64,000 nt of DNA from Balanoglossus misakiensis (lineage: Eukaryota > Hemichordata), in the NCBI GenBank assembly GCA_040954595.2, contig CM082588.2:9982001-10046000 (forward strand). The letters run 5' to 3'. Below the pieces are notes generated by a model. The model was not told where the DNA came from and ran no database searches. It saw nothing but the letters and a program-made list of their open reading frames with translations. This document shows, piece after piece, positions 1 through 11,024 of the stretch. Within the stretch, counting starts at the first letter, position 1, and each line of letters starts with the position of its first letter. The translations under genes and the position numbers were made by a program.

Positions 1-1375
1 GCTGATCAATTCCAGAAAAGTAGATTTTTTACCAAAAATGTGGAAAAAGACAAAAAATGCATAAAAAGTAGAAAATTCACACTATTAGATTAAAACACAC
101 AGAATGTGTAAGGCTAATATAAGGTACTATCATACCATTTTTCAAATCAATATGACCAGGAGTTGTTGAGTGTCTGAGTTTTGACCAAATTAAGGTTTTT
201 CCCGGCTAATTTGCATATTTCTGGTAATGAAAAATTTGTTTGAACAAACTCCCATCTACAGCCTAGCATGCATCTACACACCAAATATCAAGGTTATTGG
301 CGCAACGGTTTTCAAGTTTTTGATGTGTACACATACATCCATCTATCCGTCCATACGTCCATACAAAAGGTCCCACTGGTATACACAAAAAATGTAACAC
401 TTAACATCTTACAGTACAGGGCCTTGCTAGTTGATGTGGTACAATTCTATCATATCACTTCACAGCTGGTAGCCAAGGGCAGTGTTTGCACAGAGGAGTC
501 TCCTGAATGTCTTCGCTCGTTTGCACATCTTCAGTGATAATGTCTGGATTACATTGACATGAAACTGTTTGTTCAGTAGTCTTTCAACTGCCAGCCGCCT
601 GGGTTCATTTTACAGCATAAACACTGAAAATATTGTAGCAGTCAATAATATAACCTACACACCGTGTAAAATTCACCATGTTCTAAAGATATGTTGATGT
701 CTAATGTGCATTGTGACGTACAGGGCATGCAAGGCTAAAGCTTGTCAAAAGTTGACAAAGAAAAAGACCAGACCAGGTGCCTGTTTTAAAATATGCTTCT
801 TTCCAAGGACCTTGGTGATGAGCAATGAATTGGGGAATGTTCATGAGACCCATTCATTTCACTGGACCCGCATATGTAATGATATGACCATGAAATTGAA
901 CTGTTCCCAGGAGCTACTGAGAGTTGCCTTGTTTCACCCCCAAGTTACTACCTGGGGTTTTTTACAATGTCAACAGTAGTTCCAAAAATGTTGTACTTTT
1001 ATGAATAATCAATTAGGGTAGATTTATTCGTGGTAGTAAAACATTCTGGCCTGCAGCTGCCAAAACAAAGACAATTACAAGTAAGGGACTGGACGTAAAC
1101 TACTAAGGGGGAGGGCAGGGGAATTGACGAAAGCGATGGCCTCAAATTAATGACCCTCCCCAAGTTACGGACTCCGAAAAAAATATGGCCCGTCCCCCCA
1201 AACGTGAGCACAAAAATTTATGACCCTCCCTTAATGCAAAAATATAACTATAAAGATCTTCACATCATCAATATTGTACTTGTAACTTGATTTGTACAGT
1301 GTACTGTAAATAAAAAGCACAATAACAATGCTCCATATTGGTGAGTATAGTGCAGGAGCTAAACCCAAATTTTGG
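1..1375. other. noncoding stretch, no gene recognised
   Basis: Open frames here are under 95 codons, show no family motif, and have no supporting splice or promoter pattern. The DNA is AT-rich. The only structure seen is a purine-rich stretch with G runs near 1105-1135. No RNA gene was recognised. Confidence 0.5.
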
Positions 1376-2347
1376 CATAATTGTGCACTTTGGATTAAAA
1401 GCATGAAACTTGGTACACTTATGCATTGAGCCATGGCGGCCATTTTCTGATATGGAACCAACATGACAGCGCCCTCTAGTGGCCAGAAACATACATTGAT
1501 ACTTTAAAATTGTGCACTTCCGGTTAAAAGAATTAAATTTGCTACAATTATTCATTGACCCATGGCGGACATTTTCCAATATGGATCCCAAAAGACAGCG
1601 CCCTCTAGTGGCTAGAAACTGACATTTACTCTTTTCCCCCATTAATGACACTTTTTGGGCAAGTTTAACACTCAGAGACAGGAATGTGGGTTGTAAAACA
1701 TGCTTGCTGTCATACATTCCTTTGGATATTATCCTAATCCTGATGTACATATATCAAATCAATCTTGTATGTTACTAATTGAACGATTTGCTCTTCGAAA
1801 TAACAGAACCAGTTGAATACACAAAGTCATGCAAAGGGGTAAGACAACACTTCTTCTCCAGAAAGTCAAGGGTTCTCGAGAATACAGGCAGCTCCTAAAG
1901 AACATGTGCTATGAGAAACCTAGCAAAGCTATATCAAATCAACAGAATCCCAGTGGAAATCAAGTTGAACAACTCTTAGTCAAGCCCAAGAAAAGAGTCA
2001 ACCTCAGGAAATCAGTTGCAAAAAGTCATGCACATGTTTCTGTAGGTGCTTTAGGTCTAGTCGTACAGCACTGCTCTTTGTTTCTGTCATCAAGATTGAT
2101 CTGATACATGTACATCAGGATTAGGATAATATACACATCAATGTATGGTAGCAAGCATGTTTTACAACCCACATTCCTGTTTCAAGTGTTACAAATGACC
2201 AAAAAGTGCCATTAATGGGGGGAAAAGTGTGAATGTCAGTTTCTGGCCACAAGAGGGCGCTGTCATTTCGGAACCATATCATATAATGGCCGCCATGGGT
2301 CAATGCATAAGTGTACCAAGTTTCATGCTTTTAACCCAAAGTGCATG
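1376..2347. repeat. fold-back element with long inverted arms
   Basis: The right arm (about 2105-2347) is the reverse complement of the left arm (about 1376-1755) with scattered substitutions. The left arm is longer because it carries an internal tandem duplication of about 136 bp. Each duplicate contains a 'GACAGCGCCCTCTAGTGG'-type core. The arms enclose about 350 bp of unrelated sequence at 1756-2104. This is the shape of a non-autonomous DNA transposon with long terminal inverted repeats. No target-site duplication was identified, so the outer limits are approximate. Confidence 0.65.
1829..2104 (+). CDS. hypothetical small ORF inside fold-back element
   Basis: A 91-codon open frame fills the unique centre between the two inverted arms. 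Its first two thirds are rich in Lys, Arg, Gln and Asn, and its last part is hydrophobic and reads into the right arm. I recognise no family. Because it coincides with the non-repeated core of the element it could be a remnant exon captured by it, but no splice site, promoter or second copy supports translation. Treat it as weak. Confidence 0.2.
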   Translation: MQRGKTTLLLQKVKGSREYRQLLKNMCYEKPSKAISNQQNPSGNQVEQLLVKPKKRVNLRKSVAKSHAHVSVGALGLVVQHCSLFLSSRLI

Positions 2348-2399
2348 ATTTTTTGGTTAACTGCCCTACTACAAATCTAGGCACCTACAATGGCCTTGC

Positions 2400-2918
2400 A
2401 TGGAGAGGCCCACACCCTACAGAAGTGCAGACTCTAGCTTTGTCGGAAGCATCGCAGAAGTGATAAGTTTAGGGTTTAGCTGCGGAACCGATCGCTCTAT
2501 ATGTACACGCTCGGTCGCCGATGATCTCTCCCGATCACATTTTCTGTCATTAAAAATTAATGACAATGGAACACTTTCTGTGATTGTTGATGGTAAAACA
2601 GTTCCGTTGGAACAACATGGATTTCCACAGCACATACCTGCTACAACAGAAAGTCTAGAAATCATGAATGTCTTTCTTCAAAGAGTGCATATCTGCACAG
2701 GTGTTCCCAAGCGCAGCCATTATCATATCATGTTCGCCAAAACCATTACTGTTGAGACTAATCACGGTGAAACTGCGGCTGGTAACTACAAGCAGATCAT
2801 CAGGGATGTTCGCTGTTCCCTCCTCCTTCCTGTGACCAGTTATGGCCGTACTTGCCGAAGATGCCAAAAAACGTACGACTACGTCAGCCAAAAAACAACC
2901 AACAAAGTGTCCCAACAG
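2400..2918 (+). CDS. Cys-rich exon of a transposon-type gene (copy 1)
   Basis: The frame is open from about 2400 and ends at a good 5' splice site (AACAG|GTAATA, donor GT at 2919-2920). Reading past the donor adds only 15 residues before a stop. The C-terminal half has a 'VHICTGVP' motif, then a 'RCSLLL' and a 'CRRCQKTY' segment. This spacing recalls the zinc-binding linker seen in some THAP/P-like transposase proteins, though I cannot name the domain. The next + strand coding exon is the P-type transposase at 11710, which has a matching acceptor, so this could be its upstream exon; that is inference. A tandem AATAAATAAA polyadenylation signal at 3080-3089 would alternatively end a short transcript just before the convergent PHD gene. 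The 3' part (from 2611) is repeated at 5431-5738. Confidence 0.45.
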
Positions 2919-3079
2919 GTAATACTAACATATCATAGAATGCAATGCATCGAACATTATTGATTTGCATGTTACGTATAGTTCTATAGTGGATGTAGAA
3001 TCCCGGAGAGACTAATATGATCACATGGTACATTTCATAAACAGAATACTTTAATTTCTTGTAAATATGAAATACAGTG

Positions 3080-3089
3080 AATAAATAAA
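3080..3089 (+). terminator. polyadenylation signal, tandem AATAAA
   Basis: Overlapping AATAAATAAA lies 160 bases downstream of the + strand Cys-rich exon and 38 bases before the end of the convergent PHD gene. An identical copy is at 5900-5909. The position suits 3' end formation of an unspliced + strand transcript. Confidence 0.4.
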
Positions 3090-3127
3090 ATGTATCGGCA
3101 GTGCAAAATGTAAACCAACAGTGGAGT

Positions 3128-4834
3128 TCATTCCCCACACCTCATACATTTAAATGGAAGGTCACTATCATTTGCGTGTCCCATGTACTCAGTGAGGGAT
3201 AAACCAGAACATTCCTGGTGCAGCCACCCAAGACAAGCATCACACTGAATCCACGCTTCTCCACTGACGTACGAATCCCCACACATGCAACACTCGCTCT
3301 CTGAACTCCCTCTTTTCTTCTTGATGGTTTTTCCCTTACCCTTTCCTTTGCCCTTCCCTTTCCCAACCCGTCCTGCACATGCCGACTGGGTGGCCGTGAC
3401 TGACTGTGTTGTAGAGACATTTATCGCTTTTCTTTTTTGGATTTCCACGCGATGGGCTGACGATTTTGCACGACCAATCTTATCTAGCAGCGATTTCCTA
3501 TATTGATTATTTGCGATGCGGAAATATCGCCGAACAATATCATTGAACAATTCAACTATTACTCCAGACTCTATGTCAACAAACAGGCGTTTCCAAGCAC
3601 TCTGCAAATTTACGTCACCGAGCAACTTATTTTCGGCGTGACTAATAACTTTGCCCCCAAAGACATTCAAAGCTTTCCAACTCCACACGTCGTCTTTCTA
3701 CTTGACAAAAAAAGTCAAAGGCATTGTCAGAAATATGCTGAAGCGACCGTCTTATGTTTTGTCGCCTGACTGTCTCTTCCAAGCTAGATTTTTCAGACGA
3801 TATTTCGAGAAGCTCAGACTCTGAAGCTTCTAACATACTTAACAAACCCAGTGTTGCTTTGCATTTCTCGTACTTAGCACGGTCACTAGACAAATTTCTT
3901 CTCAATTCAGCAGTGACTGAATATTTTGCTTTGGCAACACATCGGCCACCCAGATACCGCAGCTTTCCCAACCCACTTTCTGATGATCGGAATGTCGCTG
4001 ATCTCGGAATGTCTACTTTCTCTACCTGATCCCGTAGAATTTTCTCTTCTACGTGTTTGAACACCCTTGCTCTGAGTGCATCAGCAATGTTCATTACACT
4101 GGCATACTCGTCCGTGTTCGGTTGGTGTCCCAGGAGATCACAGACTGAATTGTTGAACTCATCGGATTTAACAAACCGATCATATGTCTTGAGGAGAGAG
4201 GTCAACTCCTTTGTGTCCGGCTCTACCAGAGATTGTACCTTGCTCAATAAATTTGATGTAATAAAATTACAAAAAAATTGCAATTTGCTTTCGTTTTCTG
4301 GTAATAACAACCGGGTCATAATTTCCCTTTTCTTTTTTCTTCTTTCTGTGTTCGACGTTAATTTGGACTGGAGGTTGAGTACCACATCTCGACCGTTAAT
4401 TTCGCCTTCTTTATGCTGTAGTGCAGGCGTTTCAGCCTCGGAATCCTTCCATGATGGCCCAGCATTCGATGTTGTTCCGAGCGAGTCATCGGAACTGCCG
4501 CCAACGACCGATTCCTGCTGGCTGCCAACTTGAATGTCTCCAGTTTCTGAATTACGAAATTACCATAATGAATTTTATATATGGGTCGAACAATAAAAGA
4601 AGCCAGGCACTCTTCTAATTTATGATATTACAATACGAAAATACCTAAAATCTGTAACATTTTTATGATCTAAAGATCGCTTTCGATTACCTTGCATCAG
4701 GAGGTCAATTTCCTGCAGTTCTTTATCATTAAAATCACTGTCATCGTCACTACAGTCTTCTACAATGGGTGTTGCCATAGCGCCTTCATCGCCTGGGTCT
4801 TTGTTATCGTCATCTATTTCTTCAGTCTGATCTT
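3128..4834 (-). pseudogene. PHD-finger protein, copy 1, frameshifted mid-gene
   Basis: Two exons are visible on the minus strand. An acidic exon (4834-4691; acceptor CAG at 4835-4837, donor G|GTAATC) splices in phase to the main exon (4546-3128; acceptor CAG|AAACTG). The encoded protein has an acidic Ser/Asp-rich start, a basic segment, a 'RYLGGRCVAKAKY' motif in the middle, a Gly-Lys repeat tract and a C-terminal PHD finger (C-x2-C, C-x2-C, H-x2-C, C-x2-C). PHD fingers usually read histone H3 tails. Compared with copy 2 this copy lacks 8 bases between 3667 and 3668, which shifts the frame before the PHD part. Its N-terminal junction is in frame, unlike copy 2. The gene is probably transposon-associated; a cellular origin is not excluded. 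Confidence 0.7.
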
Positions 4835-5103
4835 CTGTAAACAAAACATTCAGGATAAGGTAGAATTACGAATACACTGTTAAAGAACATGTATGACACC
4901 TTTGGTTTTGGTGTTTAATGTATGATTCATTTGCAACATGCTTCATTTCGTAATGACAGATGAAAAAACAAATCGATTATTGACCATCGACTGCAATCCC
5001 AACTGAACGGAGGCCATATGTTGGACGATGTCACGGTTGTTTCCTTTGATCTTTGCCGAAAATTTCTGTCCACGCCCATCTTGTCTATTTCGCTACGGGG
5101 TCT
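4835..5103. other. upstream region of PHD gene copy 1
   Basis: This stretch lies 5' of the acidic exon on the minus strand and belongs to the duplicated block. The exon begins at an acceptor, so an earlier PHD exon should lie further upstream, but I could not identify one. Confidence 0.3.
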
Positions 5104-5177
5104 TATTCAAAACCTAATCACGTAGCGATAATATTCCGCCAGGTGTTATCTCATTAATATTCATAAGAATGACAAAG

Positions 5178-5185
5178 GTATAAAA
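5178..5185 (+). promoter_or_regulatory. TATA box for the 5254 exon
   Basis: TATAAAAG stands about 30 bases upstream of a TCATTTC initiator-like sequence near 5211 and 69 bases before the downstream ATG at 5254. The spacing is that of a classical RNA polymerase II core promoter. It sits in the unique spacer between the duplicated blocks. Confidence 0.6.
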
Positions 5186-5253
5186 GAAGAACAGGGCAGA
5201 AGACTCTGTGTCATTTCCTCGCACAGTCAGGGCAGTCTCCACCGGTATAGAAC

Positions 5254-5424
5254 ATGGCTTCGAGACAAGACGTAGCTGCTCAGAAAACCACTTCCAACGT
5301 AGCTGTAGACGCTGCCTCACGAAGTTCGGCAGCCCAGCAGCCAACTCGGGGAACGGCCACTGATTCTGATATCGCACAAGCTTTTGTGGACGCCCATCGA
5401 ATTACACCTTACGCGAGTCAAGGC
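5254..5424 (+). CDS. putative first exon, function unknown
   Basis: An ATG in good context (GAACATGGC) opens a 57-codon frame ending at a possible donor (CAAGGC|GTAAAG, GT at 5425). The peptide is polar and rich in Ala, Ser, Thr and Gln ('MASRQDVAAQKTTSNVAVD...') with no recognised domain, as is common for a transposase N-terminus ahead of its DNA-binding exon. The TATA box at 5178 supports a real transcription start. Six bases after the donor the sequence enters duplicated block 2, whose Cys-rich exon is in another frame, so this exon is cut off from its natural partner or splices further downstream. Confidence 0.4.
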
Positions 5425-5430
5425 GTAAAG

Positions 5431-5738
5431 AACAACATAGATTTCCACAGCACATACCTGCTACAACAGAAAGTCTAGAAATCATGAATGTCTTTCTTCA
5501 AAGAGTGCATATCTGCACAGGTGTTCCCAAGCGCAGCCATTATCATATCATGTTCGCCAAAACCATTACTGTTGAGACTAATCACGGTGAAACTGCGGCT
5601 GGTAACTACAAGCAGATCATCAGGGATGTTCGCTGTTCCCTCCTCCTTCCTGTGACCAGTTATGGCCGTACTTGCCGAAGATGCCAAAAAACGTACGACT
5701 ACGTCAGCCAAAAAACAACCAACAAAGTGTCCCAACAG
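5431..5738 (+). pseudogene. Cys-rich exon, copy 2, 5' truncated
   Basis: This copy matches bases 2611-2918 and keeps the 'VHICTGVP', 'RCSLLL' and 'CRRCQ' segments and the same GTAATA donor. The first 211 bases of the exon are missing because the duplication starts inside it. The frame upstream (the exon at 5254) is not the frame of this domain. It is probably non-functional unless reached by splicing from elsewhere. Confidence 0.6.
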
Positions 5739-5947
5739 GTAATACTAACATATCATAGAATGCAATGCATCGAACATTATTGATTTGCATGTTACGTATA
5801 GTTCTATAGTGGATGTAGAATCCCGGAGAGACTAATATGATCACATGGTACATTTCATAAACAGAATACTTTAATTTCTTGAAAATATGAAATACAGTGA
5901 ATAAATAAAATGTATCGGCAGTGCAAAATGTAAACCAACAGTGGAGT

Positions 5948-7645
5948 TCATTCCCCACACCTCATACATTTAAATGGAAGGTCACTATCATTTGCGTGTC
6001 CCATGTACTCAGTGAGGGATAAACCAGAACATTCCTGGTGCAGCCACCCAAGACAAGCATCACACTGAATCCACGCTTCTCCACTGACGTACGAATCCCC
6101 ACACATGCAACAGTAGCTCTCTGAACTCCCTCTCTTCTTCTTGATGGTTTTTCCCTTACCCTTTCCTTTGCCCTTCCCTTTCCCAACCCGTCCTGCACTT
6201 GCCGACTGGGTGGCCGTGACTGACTGTGTTGTAGAGACATTTATCGCTTTTCTTTTTTGGATTTCCACGCGATGGGCTGACGATTTTGCACGACCAATCT
6301 TATCTAGCAGCGATTTCCTATATTGATTATTTGCGATGCGGAAATATCGCCGAACAATATCATTGAACAATTCGACTATTACTTCAGACTCTATGTCAAC
6401 AAACAGGCGTTTCCAAGCACTCTGCAAATTTACGTCACCGAGCAACTTATTTTCGGCGTGACTAATAACTTTGCCCCCAAAGACATTGAATGCTTCAAAG
6501 CTTTCCAACTGCACACGTCGTCTTTCTACTTGACAAAAAAAGTCAAAGGAATTGTCAGAAATATGCTGAAGCGACCGTCTTATGTTTTGTCGCCTGACTG
6601 TCTCTTCCAAGCTAGATTTTTCAGACGATGTTTCGAGAAGCTCAGACTCTGAAGCTTCTAACATACTTAACAAATCCAGTGTTGCTTTGCATTTCTCGTA
6701 CTTAGCACGGTCACTAGACAAATTTCTTCTTAATTCAGCAGTGACTGAATATTTTGCTTTGGCAACACATCGGCCACCCAGATACCGCAGCTTTCCCAAC
6801 CCACTTTCTGATGATCGGAATGTCGCTGATCTCGGAATGTCTACTTTCTCTACCTGATCCCGTAGAATTTTCTCTTCTACGTGTTTGAACACCCTTGCTC
6901 TGAGTGCATCGGCAATGTTCATTACACTGCCATACTCGTCCGTGTTCGGTTGGTGTCCCAGGAGATCACAGACTGAATTGTTGAACTCATCGGATTTAAC
7001 AAACCGATCATATGTCTTGAGGAGAGAGGTCAACTCCTTTGTGTCCGGCTCCACCAGAGATTGTACCTTGCTCAATAAATTTGAAGTAATAAAATTACAA
7101 AAAATTTGCAATTTGCTTTCGTTTTCCCGTAATAACAACCGGGTCATAATTTCCCTTTTCTTTTTTCTTCTTTCTGTGTTCGACGCTAATTTGGACTGGA
7201 GGTTGAGTACCACATCTCGTACTGTACTGCTGTAGTGCAGGCGTTTCAGCCTCGGAATCCTTCCATGATGGCCCAGCATTCGATGTTGTTCCGAGCGAGT
7301 CATCGGAACTGCCGCCAACGACCGATTCCTGCTGGCTGCCAACTTGAATGTCTCCAGTTTCTGAATTACGAAATTACCATAATGAATTTTATATATGGGT
7401 CGAACAATAAAAGAAGCCAGGCACTCTTCTAATTCATGATATTACAATACGAAAATACCTAAAATCTGTAACATTTTTATGATCTAAAAATCGCTTTCGA
7501 TTACCTTGCATCAGGAGGTCAATTTCCTGCAGTTCTTTATCATTAAAATCACTGTCATCGTCACTACAGTCTTCTACAATGGGTGTTGCCATAGCGCCTT
7601 CATCGCCTGGGTCTTTGTTATCATCATCTATTTCAGTCTGATCTT
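5948..7645 (-). pseudogene. PHD-finger protein, copy 2, N-terminal frame lesion
   Basis: A 464-codon open frame (7342-5948) encodes the basic middle region, the 'RYLGGRCVAKAKY' motif, a Gly-Lys repeat tract and a complete C-terminal PHD finger with all eight zinc ligands. An upstream acidic exon (about 7645-7502) is retained with its donor. The frame used by the splice junction runs through an acidic Ser-rich segment that is continuous in copy 1. Here a 14-base net deletion near 7220-7228 puts the start of the main exon out of frame with the rest. The body of the protein is intact, so translation from an internal start is possible. The role is presumably chromatin reading for, or by, a mobile element; this is inferred only from the domain and neighbours. 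Confidence 0.65.
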
Positions 7646-8003
7646 CTTTAAACAAAACATTCAGGATAAGGTAGAATTATGAATACACTGTTAAAGAACA
7701 CCTTTGGTTTTGGTGTTAAATGTATGATTGCAACATGCTTCATTTCGTAATGACAGATGAAAAAACAAATCGATTATTGACCATCGAATCCAATCCCAAC
7801 TGAACGGAGGCCATATGTTGGACGATGTCACGGTTGTTTCCTTTGATCTTTGCCGAAAATTTCTGTCCACGCCCATCTTGTCTATTTCGCTACGGGGTCT
7901 GTTTTGACTGCAAATACATTTTGCAGATAACTTTACTATTTAACCACCTACCGAATTTATGACAACAAGAAAGGTCATCCAGTATAAGTAGTTGTTTCCT
8001 TAC

Positions 8004-11000
8004 ATAAAAATCCAACACGGTCTTTCTGGGCGGTAAACATCTCGATTTATGGTAGTTGACTACACGGAGGTCGTCCGACGACTTCACTCTTCCAAGCCCA
8101 ACGCTTAATTGTCCTGGCTGGAACACTCTCTTTGCATCAACCTGTACTCGCTGAAGCATCTGACCTAAACCACCTACATAAATGCACAGGGAAATATCTT
8201 TAAGAAATTCAATTTGTCCTTTGAAAATATCGTTACGGTACTATTTGTCCAGATCACTGGATAAAATTTCAAGTTTCCGTTTTGCTGAGAAAGCTACAAC
8301 TGTATCGGTGAAACGAAGGCTTACTGTTTCATAGTAAAAGTATATGAAACACGCATACCGTACAGATCCTCTCGCTCCAGGGTCTCTGTAAGACACACAC
8401 ACACACCCACACACGTACGTCACATATAAGAAACCTGTTTACATTGCGCTTTGTGGTAAGTAAGAGCGAATGCCAGTTTGAGGGGTATCTGTGTCCTACT
8501 TGCCACAGTGGATTTTGGGCCAGGTAATTACACACCGAAATTGTCGGCCTCCACCTTTTGTACGATTCCATTTTCAAAGAACACGGTTACGTTATCATCT
8601 CCCATTTCACGAACTATACACCTTGTAATCCGTTTACCATCGTCGGGCTCAGATTTCGTATTAACATTACAGGCGCACCAACTTTCAAGCAGAGCAGCCT
8701 TGATATCTGAATACACTTGAGATATCGTTTATCACCTGGAAATGAAAACAGTTACATGTTTAAATTTTATCTTCGATATTTCATTCATATAGTACACCAA
8801 AACGAAAACACGGGCGACAAGTCAGATTAGTTGCAAAATCTACCCACCGAACGTAAACTCAAGTAAACAATTTGGTTTTATCAATCTCACGTGGATCTTC
8901 AAGTCAAATATTAGGCTTACTTTGCAAAGTTTTTTTGCTAAATATTTATTTCAACCATCCAATGCTCCTAAATAATGTCGGTCATTTTACTCCCCATTCT
9001 TCGTACTGTGTTACTAATTTTCTGGGGTTTATCTGGAATGCACTTTTGCGTGTTTTTTAAGTTACGGGAGGGGTGATATGAACTACGGTCGTATGTTCAC
9101 TTGCCTTCATCTTTAGACTCGTACGTCTTCATATCTCCCGGCATTTCAAAAAGTCTTTCTGCGTTGAACATTTCAACTTCCAAATTGGTTGAGAATACAT
9201 GGGTTGCTCTCGCACAATCTTGAAATGGCCGGGAGAGACTCTTGAGCAATTATCTGTGTCTTCGCTAACACTTCCTATGGCGGTTTCTCGTACGGCTTTT
9301 ACCATAAGGGGATCTGTTTGTCGATGTACTTGCTGCAGGTTTATATGATGCAGGTGACGGAACAGGTGCGACATGAAACAGAATTCACCGCTGTCTTCAT
9401 ATCGTGGGTTAGCTACTGGCGGCAATTGATAGAAGTCACCACATGCAACAATTTGTATGCCACCGTAGTAATCTCTGGACCCTCTGATTTTTCTGCAGAT
9501 TTCATCAACTTGCTCGTATATTTTCTTGCTTATCTGCGGAATTATGTACAGCATATTATTTATAATGCATAAATGATCATAAAACCGACACATGTGCAGG
9601 TGTATAAAAAATCTAAAATTTGCAGCTTGTGACTCTTTATAATAAAAACGTAATACAACTAGTGCAAGCTTCAATATTCATATTTACCATCGATATCTCA
9701 TCAATTATGAGTATATCCGTGGGCAAAATCATATTCTTCGCAGCATAAAAAGCGGGATCCGTGTTTAGCAAGTCGCATAATTCTTGCGTAAGATATATTC
9801 CATCCTTCATTTAAATAATTATGAAAAAGGATAAAGTTAACCACAAGATGTCGACATCACATCGAACATAACTTAAAACGAAGGAAAGCAGGGTACGGCA
9901 TTATCTCAGTAATAAAGGCCGAAGGATAACATTATCTCTATACTAAATGGCGAAGGACAGTAATATTTCTATATTTTAGGCCGAAGGACATCATTGTCTC
10001 ATTCCCACGGAGGAAAATAGTTTTGTAGTACATTATTACCCCACTTGAACATCGGAATAGAATTGACGAATAAAATAAAAAACTGTGCATGGGGGAATTG
10101 TCTGTGTGGTCTGCGGATTTGTATACAGAGTCTATGGCGGAGACGAAGACTTCGAATCAATTCAAACTACTTTATTACTACTTCATTACTATAGCTACGT
10201 AAGCTGGTATGCTACAGAAAAGTGTGTCAACTCAAATGAGAGAAGTGGAAAGACCGGATGCATTCAGAGTCAATCCCCAGAAAGTGCTTCAAAGTGGTCT
10301 CAAAACAAGTACTAATGAAAAGGAATTAGCGACATGTTATATAGCTCATCTTGGCGGGAAAGTTTATAAAAGCTAGATTGTTATTGGCTAATAAATGAGT
10401 CATCCGGAGACTTTGTTTTAGTACACATCCAGGTTATTTATGTGATCAGAGTTTATGATATCACTGTCAAGATCTTAACTAGAGTGTCATGTTTACACGA
10501 ATCGAAACAGCTGTTCTAAACAAACACTGCCTTAGAGGAAATACACGTGAATTTGTTCGTCCAAAATTCGCCCTTCAGTAAAAAGATGCCGTTCTTCTCC
10601 ATTTCGTATAGAGATAATGATGTCCTTCGCCCTAAAATATGGAGATATTACTGTCATTCGCCCTTAAGCATACAGATAATCGTGTCCTTCGCTTTCCTTT
10701 GTTTTAGTCTCACACTTACATCGGTTTTATTGTCCAAAGAGGCCCCCGCATCCGTGGACATCATTGGCGATCATTGGGACTTTGTCATGTTCAGTTTTGA
10801 TGAAATCTTTCGAGAGTACGCTTTGGTGAAACCAATCATGAAAACTTACCCGCAAGCCTGCCCAAGCATGTACAGTCATTGCCCGAGGGTACTGCAAAGT
10901 TGCTATCCCAGTGGAGGCTGTCACGTAGATGCTTTTTTTTTTCCAGAATAACGGTTTTTCCTGTACCGGCTTGGCCTGTTATCAGGATATTGTGTCCGAA

Positions 11001-11024
11001 ATTCAAGAGGTTTATAGCATCCAT
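8004..11024 (-). pseudogene. PIF1-family DNA helicase, multi-exon, damaged
   Basis: Helicase motifs appear in the right order along the minus strand. Walker A GQAGTGKT and 'TASTGIA...TVHAWAGL' lie in exon 11024-10850 (donor GTAAGT). Walker B 'ILIIDEISM' is in an exon ending at 9688 (donor GTAAAT). 'GDFYQLPPV' and 'QQVHRQTDP' are in 9533-9101. A strand-annealing-like region is at 8716-8528. 'IPLKLAFALTYHKAQ' is in 8488-8443, and 'FQPGQLSVGLGRVKS' in 8164-8004, which joins the previous exon in phase. PIF1 proteins are 5'-3' helicases unwinding G-quadruplexes and DNA-RNA hybrids. Two breaks are visible: a frame change at the A/T homopolymer near 10929-10939, where coding sequence between the two N-terminal motifs is also short, and another near 9185 before 'TNLEVEMFNAERL'. 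PIF1-like genes are widespread in invertebrate transposons, and the neighbours suggest that origin here. Confidence 0.7.

Larger units (their letters stand above)
2611..5103. repeat. tandem segmental duplication, copy 1
   Basis: Bases 2611-5103 recur at 5431-7900, at exactly 2820 bp spacing at the left end. The shared sequence runs from 'AACAACAT' to 'TACGGGGTCT', and most of it differs by only scattered substitutions and short indels. It contains the 3' half of the + strand Cys-rich exon, a polyadenylation signal and the whole minus-strand PHD-finger gene. Unique DNA (5104-5430) separates the copies. High identity implies a recent duplication. Confidence 0.95.
5431..7900. repeat. tandem segmental duplication, copy 2
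   Basis: This is the second copy of the block at 2611-5103 in the same orientation. The right junction is at 'TACGGGGTCT' (7900). Beyond it the sequence is unique and enters the PIF1-like gene. It keeps an 8-bp segment lost in copy 1 (6488-6495) but has its own shorter version of the N-terminal PHD coding region near 7220-7228. Confidence 0.95.

Noticed and set aside
3142-3420. 92-codon minus-strand frame overlapping the PHD region (also at 5962)
   Set aside because: It is the shifted frame of the PHD gene's Gly-Lys tract; the PHD frame has the conserved zinc ligands.
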